Source: Chloroflexota bacterium (lineage in GTDB: Bacteria > Chloroflexota > Limnocylindria > Limnocylindrales > CSP1-4). Taken from it: a DNA stretch of 64,000 nucleotides. The DNA is taken from contig JAJZRG010000016.1 in assembly GCA_021802825.1 (NCBI GenBank), forward strand, positions 1-64,000, given 5' to 3'. The first letter of the stretch is position 1, and every line of letters starts with the position of its first letter. The notes beneath the pieces are model-generated. The model ran no database searches. It saw nothing but the letters and a program-made list of their open reading frames with translations, and was not told where the DNA came from. Of this stretch, positions 44,536-53,365 are shown piece after piece. The position numbers were made by a program, and so were the translations under genes.

Positions 44536-45911
44536 CCGCGATCAGCCGTTCACTGGGCAACGTGACAACGGCCGGCAGGATCGTGATCCCGCTGCTGCTG
44601 CTCATCCTGGTCGTCGGGCCGCTGGTGACGGTGTTCCTCGCCACGGTCATCGGGCCGTGGGTGTCGGGCGTCGTCTACTCGAACCTGGGCATCGTGCGGT
44701 TCGTGGTCGCGATCACGGCGATCCTGCTGTTCAGCATCCCGGCCGCGTTCATCATCATCTACATGGAGCTCAAGGTCATCGCCTACATGAACCTGCGGGT
44801 GGGCCCCAACCGGGTGCTCCCCGCGGGCGCGGCCCACTCGGTGATCGCGGGGCTCAAGGTGCTGACCAAGGAGGACTTCAGCCCCTCCTCCGCCGACAAG
44901 ACGATCTTCACCTGGGCACCGGTCATGGTGTTCCTCACCGCGGTGATGACCTTCATGGTCATCCCGTTCGGGCCGGGGCTGGTGGGAGCGCCGCTCAACA
45001 TCGGCCTGCTGTACCTGTTCGCGGTCGGCGGCATGACGGTGGTCGGCCTGCTGCTCGCCGGCTGGTCCTCGTTCAACAAGTACTCGCTGCTGGGCGGCCT
45101 CCGCTCGGCTGCGCAGGTGGTCTCCTACGAGATCCCGCTCACGCTGTCCGTGGTCGGGCTGATCCTCCTGGCGGGGACGCTGAGCATCGACTCCATCGCG
45201 CGCCAGCAGGCCGGCTGGTTCTGGGACTGGTTCGTCTTCCGCCAGCCGCTGGGCGCGCTGATCTTCTTCATCGCCGGGGTCGCCGAGGCCAACCGAACGC
45301 CGTTCGACCTCACCGAGGCCGATTCGGAGATCGTGGCCGGGTTCGCCACCGAGTACTCGGGGATGCGTTTCGGTTTCCTGTTCTTCGCCGAGTACGTGAA
45401 CGTGTTCATCATGTCGGCGCTGATCGTGACCATGTTCTTCGGCGCCTGGAACGCGCCCGTGGACCTCAACGCGGTGCTCGGGTACTTCCACCTGGCGCCG
45501 TTCTGGGTCTACCTCGACCCGGGGCAGCTGGGCCTCGGGCTGCTGCTGGTGCTCGCCGCGGTGCCGCTCCTGGCCACGCTCGCGCTGGCAGCGCCGGTCT
45601 ACATGCTGCGCGACAACATGCCGGCCTGGAAGGCGCTCCTCATCGGCTTCGTCCTGTTCAACGCGCTGCTCATCGGCGCGCTCGGCCTCGTCGCGTACAT
45701 CGACTGGGACTGGGTGGCCGGCCTCGTCTGGTTCATGCTCAAAGCGTTCACCTTCGTGTTCGTCTTCGTCTGGATGCGGGGCACGTTCCCGCGGGTCAGG
45801 ATCGACCAGCTGATGGGTTTCGCGTGGAAGTGGCTGCTGCCCGCCGCGCTGCTCAACCTGTTCGTCACGGCGTTCGCCATCGTCATCCTCAAGTCGGCGG
45901 GGGTGCACTGA
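44532..45911 (+). CDS. nuoH: Complex I subunit NuoH
   Basis: A 459-residue membrane subunit that with NuoB/NuoD encloses the quinone chamber. Conserved YMELKVIAYMNLRVGPNRV, GWSSFNKYSLLGGLRSAAQVVSYEIPL, GVAEANRTPFDLTEADSEIVAGFATEYSGMRFGFLFFAEY and the late WMRGTFPRVRIDQLMGFAWKWLLP are all present. Nine or more helices. GTG 44532 overlaps the nuoD stop; a much longer open frame before it is a shadow. Between nuoD and nuoH a nuoE/F/G block is missing, since the electron-input genes lie after nuoH in this operon. Confidence 0.95.
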   Translation: MTAISRSLGNVTTAGRIVIPLLLLILVVGPLVTVFLATVIGPWVSGVVYSNLGIVRFVVAITAILLFSIPAAFIIIYMELKVIAYMNLRVGPNRVLPAGAAHSVIAGLKVLTKEDFSPSSADKTIFTWAPVMVFLTAVMTFMVIPFGPGLVGAPLNIGLLYLFAVGGMTVVGLLLAGWSSFNKYSLLGGLRSAAQVVSYEIPLTLSVVGLILLAGTLSIDSIARQQAGWFWDWFVFRQPLGALIFFIAGVAEANRTPFDLTEADSEIVAGFATEYSGMRFGFLFFAEYVNVFIMSALIVTMFFGAWNAPVDLNAVLGYFHLAPFWVYLDPGQLGLGLLLVLAAVPLLATLALAAPVYMLRDNMPAWKALLIGFVLFNALLIGALGLVAYIDWDWVAGLVWFMLKAFTFVFVFVWMRGTFPRVRIDQLMGFAWKWLLPAALLNLFVTAFAIVILKSAGVH

Positions 45912-46570
45912 TGACCACCGTGCCCGGCATGGGCCTCATCCGCGGCATGGGGCTGACCCTCGGTCGGTTCTTCGCGCCCAAGGCCACGATCATGTGGCCC
46001 GAGGAGGAGGCCGACGTCGCACCCCGGTTCCGGGGCCGCCTCCAGCTCCTGTACGACGAGTACGGCACGCTCAAGTGCGAGACGTGCTTCCAGTGCGCCC
46101 AGGCCTGCCCGATCGAGTGCATCGACATGGGCGGGGTGGACACGCGCGGCCGGTTCCACGTCCACTGGGGCCCGCCCGAGACGTACGGAGAGCGGCGCGA
46201 GGAGTCCGCGATGCGGCGCGCCGGCCGGCCGGTGGCCGATCCCGCCTTCACCCGCTTCGACCCGATGGACGTGACGCCCGTCAACGCGATCGCCGAGGAG
46301 CACGACTACGAGCCCAAGGACCTGCTCCCGATGCTCGAGGGCATCCAGGCGGCCTACGGCTACCTGCCCGTGGCCGCGCTCAAGCAGCTGTCGCGCCAGA
46401 CCGGCGCCTGGTACGCGTTCGTCTACGGGACAGCGAGCTCGTTCAATCACCTCCGCTTCGAGCCGCCCGCGGTGACCACGGCCGCGCCCGCCGGCGAGGC
46501 CCTGCGGTCGGCCGAGGCCGGCTACGTCAGCGCCCTCGACGCCGCCCTGGGCGGGAGGCCGACCCGATGA
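45911..46570 (+). CDS. Fusion of a NuoI N-terminal half and a cluster-less NuoE fragment
   Basis: A 219-residue protein found where nuoI is expected. Residues 13-75 match NuoI: GLTLGRFFAPKATIMWPEEE, PRFRGRLQL and one ferredoxin motif C56-x2-C59-x2-C62-x3-C66-P with an extra Cys70. The second CxxCxxCxxxCP motif of NuoI is absent. Residues about 125-187 match the helical N-terminal part of NuoE (LLPMLEGIQAAYGYLPVAALKQLSRQTG, VYGTASSFNHLRFEP), but the protein ends before the four cysteines of the [2Fe-2S] cluster N1a. It starts at the nuoH stop (TGATG) and overlaps the next gene (ATGA). No frameshift is visible. A shortened, rearranged electron-input subunit is the best reading. Confidence 0.8.
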   Translation: MTTVPGMGLIRGMGLTLGRFFAPKATIMWPEEEADVAPRFRGRLQLLYDEYGTLKCETCFQCAQACPIECIDMGGVDTRGRFHVHWGPPETYGERREESAMRRAGRPVADPAFTRFDPMDVTPVNAIAEEHDYEPKDLLPMLEGIQAAYGYLPVAALKQLSRQTGAWYAFVYGTASSFNHLRFEPPAVTTAAPAGEALRSAEAGYVSALDAALGGRPTR

Positions 46571-47910
46571 CCACCCCGTTCCTCGCCACGCCCGCCAGCT
46601 GGCCGGCGATCCTGCTGGGGCGCGTGAAGGCGCTCGAGGCCAACCCGTGGGACCTCGACGCAGCCGTCCGCGCGGGCGCCTTCGAGGGGCTCAAGGCCGC
46701 CGTCCGGACGGGCGCCACCGGCACCATCGCCGAGGTCGGGGCATCGGGCCTGCGCGGTCGCGGCGGAGGCGGATACCCCACCGGCGACAAGTGGCGGGCG
46801 GCTGCCTCGAGCGCCGCGGAGCAGCGCTACGTCATCGCGAACGGTTACGGCGCTGACCCCGCGACGCAGATCGACGCCGCGCTCCTCGCCGCGGACCCGT
46901 GGTCCGTCATCGAGGGCCTGGTCATCGCGGCGTTCGCGGTGGGTGCCACAGAGGCGTACCTCATCGTCCGGGGCGACGACACGGCACTGGCCACCCGGCT
47001 CGTGGCCGCGGTCGCCGAGGCCGAGGAGGCGGGCTTCATCGGGGACGACGTGGCGGGCTCCGGCCACCGCGTCAACGTGATCGTGCGGGGGCTCCAGGGC
47101 TCCTACATGCTGGGCGAGGAGACAGTCCTCATCCGCGCCCTCGAGGGGCGGCGCGCCGCGCCGGACCAGCGTCCGCCGTACCCCACCGAGCGCGGCCTCT
47201 GGGACCGCCCTACGGTCGTGAACAACATCCTCACGCTCGCGGCCGTCCCGTGGATCCTCAAGAACGGCGCCGCGGCCTTCGCCTCGGTGGGCGCGCCGGA
47301 CGCGCCGGGCACCGCGCTCGTGCAGCTGCGCGGGCCGGGCGGCGCGGGCATCGCCGAGGTCCCGCTGGGCACCCCGTTGGGCGACATCGCCAGCCTCGCG
47401 GGCGGCGCTGGCGGACGCCCGCTCAAGGCCCTGATCGTGGGCGGGCCCACGGGCGGCTTCCTGCCGGCGGACGCGCTCGGCACCCCGTACGCCTTCGCAC
47501 CCCTCCGCGACGCCGGCGCGCACATGGGCTCAGGCTCGATCGTCATCGCCGATGACCGGGCGTGCGTCGTGGACCTCGCCCGCCTGCTGACCCGCTTCTC
47601 CGCGGACCAGGCGTGCGGCAAGTCGATCCCCTGCCGGATCGGCCTGCGGCGCCTGTCCGAGATCGCCGACCGGGCGACGGCGGGCACCACGCGCGCCGGC
47701 GACGCCCAGCTCGCCGCTGACCTGTCGCACGACGTCGGGGCCAGCGCCCTGTGCGATCACGAGCGGACCGCAACCCTTGCCCTCGCCTCCGTCCTCCGCT
47801 ACTTCCGCTCCGAGCTTGACGACCACATGCTCCGCAGCACCTGCCCCGCCGGCGTCTGCACGCCGATCGCGGTGGCAGCTGGTGCGGCGTCCCGGGGAGC
47901 CAGCGCATGA
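46567..47910 (+). CDS. nuoF: NuoF-like flavoprotein with altered FMN/NADH and cluster-N3 sites
   Basis: A 447-residue homologue of NuoF and the beta subunits of soluble formate dehydrogenases/hydrogenases. LRGRGGGGYPTGDKW (62-76) is the glycine-rich FMN loop, GSYMLGEETVLIRALEG and RPTVVNNILTLA match the family. Three departures: the usual CNxDExEPGTFKDR motif reads ANGYGADPATQIDAA (91-105); the N3 cluster motif CGxCxPC reads CGKSIPC (350-356), i.e. serine at 353; and the fourth ligand Cys396 is kept. FMN-based NAD(P)H oxidation may therefore be changed or lost. The C-terminus (TCPAGVCTP) brings two extra cysteines. Overlaps both neighbours by four bases. Confidence 0.85.
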   Translation: MTTPFLATPASWPAILLGRVKALEANPWDLDAAVRAGAFEGLKAAVRTGATGTIAEVGASGLRGRGGGGYPTGDKWRAAASSAAEQRYVIANGYGADPATQIDAALLAADPWSVIEGLVIAAFAVGATEAYLIVRGDDTALATRLVAAVAEAEEAGFIGDDVAGSGHRVNVIVRGLQGSYMLGEETVLIRALEGRRAAPDQRPPYPTERGLWDRPTVVNNILTLAAVPWILKNGAAAFASVGAPDAPGTALVQLRGPGGAGIAEVPLGTPLGDIASLAGGAGGRPLKALIVGGPTGGFLPADALGTPYAFAPLRDAGAHMGSGSIVIADDRACVVDLARLLTRFSADQACGKSIPCRIGLRRLSEIADRATAGTTRAGDAQLAADLSHDVGASALCDHERTATLALASVLRYFRSELDDHMLRSTCPAGVCTPIAVAAGAASRGASA

Positions 47911-50492
47911 CCGACCTCGCTATCCGCCCCGCCGACGAGGCCCCGCCCCTTCGGCCCGAGTCCCGGCCGGACCTGCCGGCCAAATTGGACACCGTCACGC
48001 CCCGTGACGACTCGCTCGCCGAGCGGCTGATCACCACCCAGGCGCCGCAGCGCCCCCAGAGCACGCCGCGCATCCGCCTCGAGGTGGACGGTCGGCTGAT
48101 CGAGGGCTTCGAGGGCCAGACGATCCTCGAGGTCTGCCGCGACAACGGGATCGAGATCCCCACGCTGTGCTATGAGCCCAAGCTGCCCGGCTTCGGCGCG
48201 TGCCGGATGTGCGTGGTCGAGGTCGAGGGCGAGACGGCTCCGCCGATCAGCTGCTCGCGGGCGGCCGAGGCGGGGATGAAGGTCCAGACCCAGACCGACG
48301 AGCTGCGTCGCCTGCGACGGACCAACCTCGAGCTGATCTTCTCGGACCACAACGCGTACTGCCTGCCGCCATGCCAGAACAAGTGCCCGAGCCACATCGA
48401 CATCCCGGGCTTCCTGCGGGCGAACGCCGAGGCGAACTGGCGCGAGTCGGCGCGGATCTTCAAGCGCACCATCCCGTTCCCCAGCATCCTGGGCCGCGTC
48501 TGCCCCGCCCCGTGCGAGGAGCACTGCCGGCGTGACGAGGTGGACGAGGCGATCGCGATCCGCGACAGCCACCGCTATGCCGGTGACCAGGTCCTGCGCG
48601 CGCTGCGCGACGATGGCGTCGAGCCGCCCGTCCCGTTCGAGAAGCAGGCCCCGTCCGGGCGCCGCGTCGCCGTCATCGGCTCCGGACCGGCCGGCATGTC
48701 GGCCGCGTACTACCTGCTGCTCGCCGGCCACGACGTGACGATCCTGGAGCGCGACCCGGCGCCCGGCGGCATGCTCCGCTACGGCATCCCGCAGTACCGC
48801 CTGCCCAAGGTCGAGGTCCTCGAGGCAGAGTACGAGTCCGTCACCCGCCTCGGCGGCAAGATGGTCTGCAACCAGGAGCTGGGCAAGGACTACAGCCTCG
48901 ACGACCTCCAGCACCAGGGCTACGACGCGGTCCTCCTCGCGATCGGCTGCTACGACACCAACAAGCTGGGCATCCCCGACGAGGACGCCGACGGGGTCAT
49001 CGATGGCCTCGAGTACCTGCGGACCGCGACGCTCGGCCTACCGTACCCGGGCCACGAGGGCTCGCGGGTCGTCGTGGTCGGCGGCGGGTTCACCGCGATG
49101 GACTGCTCGCGCACGTCAGTCCGCCAGGGCGCGTCCGAGATCACGCTGGTCTACCGGCGCGACATGAAGGACATGCCCGCCTCTTCCGAGGTCCACGAGG
49201 CCATCGAGGAGGGCGTGACCGCGATCTTCCAGGCAGGCCCGACCCGCGTGCTCAAGGGCGCCGATGGCAAGGTCGGGGGGATCGAGTTCATCCGGATGCA
49301 GCTGGGCGATCCCGACGCCTCTGGCCGGCGCCGCCCCGAGCCCGCCCCCGGCACCGAGTTCACGATCCCGTGCGACCGGGTGCTGCTGGCCATCGGCCAG
49401 GGGCCGGACCTGAGCTGGTTCGGCTCCGGCAACGACGGGGTCACCGCGACCAAGCAGCGGCGCCTCAAAGCCGACGCGGTCACGTTCGCGACGGACCGCT
49501 CCGGCGTCTTCGCGACCGGCGACGTCCGGACCGGCGCGGCGACCGTCGTCGCCGCCATCGCCGAGGGCCGCCGCGCCTCGTACGCGGTGGACGCGTACCT
49601 GCGGGGCATGGACCTAGGCGCCATCAAGACCCGCCAGCAGCTCGCCGAGCCGCAGCCCGAGTTCCTCTCGATCGTCCCGTTCACGGGCGAGGTCAAGGAG
49701 CCGCGCTACCGCTTGAAGGCGCTCGAGGCCGAGGCGCGCAACACCAGTTACATCGAGTACGAGATCCCGTACACGCCGGCCGAGGCGGTCGCGGAGTCCA
49801 CGCGCTGCCTCCAGTGCACCTGCGAGGCGATTGGGTACTGCGACCTGCGGCGCCTGGGCATCGAGTACGGCACGACGCTCAAGACCCTCGAGAAGGGCTA
49901 CCACCAGGGCGCCGGCTACCGCTCGGTCACCGAGAACCGGTTCACCGGCTACAACCACGACTACGTCCGTGACGACAGCCACGCGTTCATCCTCCGGGAG
50001 CCCGCGCGGTGCATCGACTGCGGCCGGTGCGCCAACGTGTGCGCCGAGGTGGTGGGAGCCGCCTGCTACGACTTCATGCGGACGGGCTTCGACGCCCTGG
50101 TCACCACGCCGCTGGACATGAGCCTCAACGACACGCCCTGCGTGTCCTGCGGCCGGTGCGCGGAGACCTGCCCGACGGGTGCGCTGATGCCCAAGCCGCG
50201 CGTGCTCCAGAAGTACGAGGTGGACGAAAGCCGCTGCATCCTGTGCGGCATCTGCGTTGACGCCTGCCCCTACGATGCCGTCCGCGACAGCGACCAGTTC
50301 GAGCTCAGCCACACGTCCCGCGAGGAGCCGATGATCGACCTCCTCGCGCTGGCCACGGTCGAGCGCGAGACGGAGATGAGCTACATCCGCCGGGAGCGCG
50401 ACTGGGCCGAGCGGGCCCGGGCCGAGGGCCGTCTGATCGACGAGTCCCGACGCCTGCCCGTCCTGCCTGCCTCGCTGACGGGACGGCGCTGA
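47907..50492 (+). CDS. Multidomain electron-input subunit: NuoG-type [2Fe-2S], GltD-like oxidoreductase, and C-terminal ferredoxin clusters
   Basis: An 861-residue iron-sulfur flavoprotein in the place of nuoG. Domains in order: NuoG-like [2Fe-2S] ferredoxin (58-125; Cys88, 99, 102, 116); GltD-type paired-cluster N-domain (Cys152, 156, 160, 199, 203, 207; GRVCPAPCE); FAD site GSGPAG (258-263) with GGMLRYGIPQYRLPK; NAD(P)H site VVVVGGGFTAMD (388-399) with the YRR typical of NADPH users; CLQCTC (634-639); two NuoG/FDH-type [4Fe-4S] motifs (Cys702-712 and 745-755); and a last CILCGICVDACP (777-788) followed by FELSHTSREE, which resembles the second half of NuoI. The large molybdopterin-like domain of NuoG is missing. 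It overlaps the nuoF stop (ATGA). Confidence 0.85.
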   Translation: MTDLAIRPADEAPPLRPESRPDLPAKLDTVTPRDDSLAERLITTQAPQRPQSTPRIRLEVDGRLIEGFEGQTILEVCRDNGIEIPTLCYEPKLPGFGACRMCVVEVEGETAPPISCSRAAEAGMKVQTQTDELRRLRRTNLELIFSDHNAYCLPPCQNKCPSHIDIPGFLRANAEANWRESARIFKRTIPFPSILGRVCPAPCEEHCRRDEVDEAIAIRDSHRYAGDQVLRALRDDGVEPPVPFEKQAPSGRRVAVIGSGPAGMSAAYYLLLAGHDVTILERDPAPGGMLRYGIPQYRLPKVEVLEAEYESVTRLGGKMVCNQELGKDYSLDDLQHQGYDAVLLAIGCYDTNKLGIPDEDADGVIDGLEYLRTATLGLPYPGHEGSRVVVVGGGFTAMDCSRTSVRQGASEITLVYRRDMKDMPASSEVHEAIEEGVTAIFQAGPTRVLKGADGKVGGIEFIRMQLGDPDASGRRRPEPAPGTEFTIPCDRVLLAIGQGPDLSWFGSGNDGVTATKQRRLKADAVTFATDRSGVFATGDVRTGAATVVAAIAEGRRASYAVDAYLRGMDLGAIKTRQQLAEPQPEFLSIVPFTGEVKEPRYRLKALEAEARNTSYIEYEIPYTPAEAVAESTRCLQCTCEAIGYCDLRRLGIEYGTTLKTLEKGYHQGAGYRSVTENRFTGYNHDYVRDDSHAFILREPARCIDCGRCANVCAEVVGAACYDFMRTGFDALVTTPLDMSLNDTPCVSCGRCAETCPTGALMPKPRVLQKYEVDESRCILCGICVDACPYDAVRDSDQFELSHTSREEPMIDLLALATVERETEMSYIRRERDWAERARAEGRLIDESRRLPVLPASLTGRR

Positions 50493-50501
50493 GAGGGACG
50501 T

Positions 50502-51038
50502 GTGACGCTGCCTTCGACGATCCCGCTCCTGGGGTTCGGGTGGAATGACCTGCTGTTCCTGGTGTTCGCCGCGCTGATGGTGATCTCCGGCCTGGCCGTG
50601 GTCCTGCAGCGGGACATCCTCCGCAGCGGCCTGTCGATGATCTTCTGCTTCGCCGCGCTGGCCGGGCTGTACGTCCTCCTGGGGACGCCGGTCGTGGCTG
50701 GCGCGCAGGTCCTGGTCTACATCGGCGCCATCAGCGTGCTGGTGCTGTTCGCGATCATGCTGACCCAGACGAAGGTGGCGCCCCGGGCGCTGGTGTTCCA
50801 GACGCAGGCACTGCCAGCGGGCATCGCGGCGGTGATCCTCGCGCTGCTGATCGGCCTCACCGTGGTGTCCACGGCCTGGCCGGCGCAGGCCGCGGCGACG
50901 GCGGTGCAGGCGGCCGACCTCGCGACGAAGCTGTTCTCCGCCTACACCCTGCCGTTCGAGATCGTGAGCGTCCTGCTGCTGGCCGCGGTGGTGGGCGGGG
51001 TGTTCCTCGCCAAGCGCGAGCGCGGGGAGGCCGAGTGA
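50502..51038 (+). CDS. nuoJ: Complex I subunit NuoJ
   Basis: A 178-residue membrane subunit with five helices. The conserved LRSGLSMIFCFAALAGLYVLLG and AQVLVYIGAISVLVLFAIML (with the pi-bulge helix) are evident. GTG start nine bases after the preceding stop; the stop overlaps nuoK. Confidence 0.93.
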   Translation: MTLPSTIPLLGFGWNDLLFLVFAALMVISGLAVVLQRDILRSGLSMIFCFAALAGLYVLLGTPVVAGAQVLVYIGAISVLVLFAIMLTQTKVAPRALVFQTQALPAGIAAVILALLIGLTVVSTAWPAQAAATAVQAADLATKLFSAYTLPFEIVSVLLLAAVVGGVFLAKRERGEAE

Positions 51039-51370
51039 TGCTGAGCTTCCTCAACGGGATCTCGCAGAACCTCGACACCTACCTGGTCCTGTCGGGGATC
51101 CTGTTCGCGATCGGCTCCTTCGGGTTCCTCGCCCGGCGCAACGCGATCAGCATGCTCATGTCGATCGAGCTGATGGTCAACGCCGTCAACCTCGCGTTCA
51201 TCGCGTTCGGCGCCTTCAGCCCAGCCCTCGCCGCCGACGCCAGCTCGATCGCGCTGATCGTCATCGCCTCGGCCGCCGCCGAGGCCACCGTGGGCCTCGC
51301 GATCGTGATCGCCATCTACCGCAACAAGAAGACGCCGCTCGTCGACGAGTACGACGCGATGCGGCAGTAG
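51035..51370 (+). CDS. nuoK: Complex I subunit NuoK
   Basis: A three-helix 110-111 residue antiporter-like subunit. YLVLSGILFAIGSFGFLARRN, LMSIELMVNAVNLAFIAF (proton-path glutamate) and ASAAAEATVGLAIVIAIYR (second glutamate) are present. Either GTG 51035 or ATG 51038 may start it; both overlap the nuoJ stop. Confidence 0.94.
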   Translation: MMLSFLNGISQNLDTYLVLSGILFAIGSFGFLARRNAISMLMSIELMVNAVNLAFIAFGAFSPALAADASSIALIVIASAAAEATVGLAIVIAIYRNKKTPLVDEYDAMRQ

Positions 51371-51379
51371 GGGCGGGCC

Positions 51380-53365
51380 ATGCCGTACGAGACGCTGATC
51401 CCGCTCATCCCGCTGCTGCCTATCCTGGGCTTCGGCTTCACGGCCCTGTTCGGGCGCCGCCTCCAACTGCGGTACGGGCGCTGGGCGGCCGAGATCGTCC
51501 CCGTGGGCCTGATCATCGCGGTCTGGGTGATCGCGATGATCGTCGTGGTCCCCGCCCTCCAGCACGTCGAGCCCTTCCCCGCGGAGAAGGGCCTCGACGT
51601 CAAGGTCTGGACGTGGATCCCGGCGGGCAGGCTCCAAGTGGACATGGGGTTCCATGTCGACGCGCTGACCGCCTGCCTCCTGATCGTGGTCACCACGATC
51701 GGCATGCTCGTGCACATCTACTCGATCGGGTACATGGCGCACGACAGGGCGACCTGGCGGTTCTTCGCCTACCTGAACCTGTTCATGTTCTCGATGCTCG
51801 TGCTGGTCCTGGCCAACAACTGGCTGCTCGTGTTCGCGGGCTGGGAGCTGGTAGGCCTGTCGAGCTACCTGCTCATCGGGTTCTGGTACCACAAGCGCTC
51901 GGCGGCCCTGGCCGCCAAGAAGGCGTTCATCGTCAACCGGGTCGGCGACGTCGGGTTCGCGCTCGGGATCATGGCGATCTTCGTGAACACAGGGACGCTG
52001 AACATCCAGGATTCGCTCGGGAAGCTGACGGCCGGCGGCGCCATGACGATCCCGCTCATCGTCGTCGCCCTGCTGGTGTTCTGCGGCGCCATGGGCAAGA
52101 GCGCGCAGTTCCCGCTCCACGTCTGGCTGCCGGACGCGATGGAGGGCCCCACGCCGGTGTCCGCCCTCATCCACGCGGCCACGATGGTGAACGCGGGCGT
52201 GTACCTCGTCGCCCGCGCCAACCCCCTTTTCGCCAGCGCCCCCCAGGCCATGGTGGTCGTGGCCGGCATCGGCATCTTCACCGCCATCCTCGCGGCGTCG
52301 ATCGCCTTCACCCAGACGGACATCAAGCGCGTGCTGGCGTTCTCGACGCTCTCGCAGCTCGGCTACATGTTCGCGGCGCTCGGCGTGGGGGCGTTCACCG
52401 CGGCGATCTTTCACCTGATGAGCCACGGCTTCTTCAAGGGCCTGCTGTTCCTCGACTCCGGCTCCGTGATCCACTCGGTCCACGACGAGCAGGACATGAA
52501 CCGCATGGGCGGGCTGTGGCGCAAGATCCCGATCACCCACGCGACGATGCTCATCGGCACGATCGCGATCGCCGGCATCCCGCCGCTCGCGGGCTTCTTC
52601 AGCAAGGACGAGATCCTGGGCGAGGCGTTCAAGAACGGCTTCGTCTGGGTGTGGGCGATCGGCGTCCTCGTGGCGGTCATGACCGCGTTCTACATGTGGC
52701 GCCTCATGGGCAAGACGTTCTACGGCGAGTCGCACGTCGACCCGTCCGTGGCGCCCAAGGTCCACGAGTCCGCCTGGCAGATGACGCTGCCGCTGGTGCT
52801 GCTCGCGATCCCGTCGATCGGGTTCGGCGCCGCGGTCGGCTGGCCGCTCGGCAACGGCCTGCTGGTGCAGTGGCTCGAGCCCGTCTTCAGGGGCGCCGAG
52901 GAGAAGCTCGCCTTCGTCAAGGCCGAGACGTTCCTGGGCATGCCGGTGGACACCGCGCTGATCGCGATCTCGGTGATCGCTGCCCTGGCGGGCCTCGTCA
53001 CGGGCATCGTGCTGTTCGGCTTCTTCAGCCTCCGCAACGTTCAGCAGAAGCGGGTCGACGCCATCGCGAACACGAACAGCGTCACGCGCTTCATCTACCG
53101 CGGCTCGCTCAACAAGTGGTGGTTCGACGAGCTGAACGACCTGCTGTTCATCCGGATCGGCGGGCGCGTCGCTGCGTCCCTGTGGTGGTTCGACCGGACC
53201 ATCGTGGACGGGACGGTCAACGGCGTCGGCACCGTCGTGAAGGATGCGGGCACCGGCCTGCGGCAGATCCAGACGGGCCGCGTCCAGAACTACGCCCTGG
53301 GCATCGCGATCGGGCTGATCGTGATGGCGGGCTCCTTCCTCCTGATCGTGGGGCAGCCTCGATGA
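51380..53365 (+). CDS. nuoL: Complex I subunit NuoL
   Basis: A 661-residue antiporter-like subunit with the two inverted five-helix repeats. WELVGLSSYLLIGFWYHKRSAALAAKKAFIVNRVGD, GKSAQFPLHVWLPDAMEGPTPVSALIHAATMVNAGVYLVAR and the SHGFFKGLLFLDSGSVIH block hold the conserved Glu, Lys and His residues of the proton channel. Residues after about 540 include the long lateral helix and final anchor. The stop overlaps the nuoM ATG. Confidence 0.96.
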   Translation: MPYETLIPLIPLLPILGFGFTALFGRRLQLRYGRWAAEIVPVGLIIAVWVIAMIVVVPALQHVEPFPAEKGLDVKVWTWIPAGRLQVDMGFHVDALTACLLIVVTTIGMLVHIYSIGYMAHDRATWRFFAYLNLFMFSMLVLVLANNWLLVFAGWELVGLSSYLLIGFWYHKRSAALAAKKAFIVNRVGDVGFALGIMAIFVNTGTLNIQDSLGKLTAGGAMTIPLIVVALLVFCGAMGKSAQFPLHVWLPDAMEGPTPVSALIHAATMVNAGVYLVARANPLFASAPQAMVVVAGIGIFTAILAASIAFTQTDIKRVLAFSTLSQLGYMFAALGVGAFTAAIFHLMSHGFFKGLLFLDSGSVIHSVHDEQDMNRMGGLWRKIPITHATMLIGTIAIAGIPPLAGFFSKDEILGEAFKNGFVWVWAIGVLVAVMTAFYMWRLMGKTFYGESHVDPSVAPKVHESAWQMTLPLVLLAIPSIGFGAAVGWPLGNGLLVQWLEPVFRGAEEKLAFVKAETFLGMPVDTALIAISVIAALAGLVTGIVLFGFFSLRNVQQKRVDAIANTNSVTRFIYRGSLNKWWFDELNDLLFIRIGGRVAASLWWFDRTIVDGTVNGVGTVVKDAGTGLRQIQTGRVQNYALGIAIGLIVMAGSFLLIVGQPR

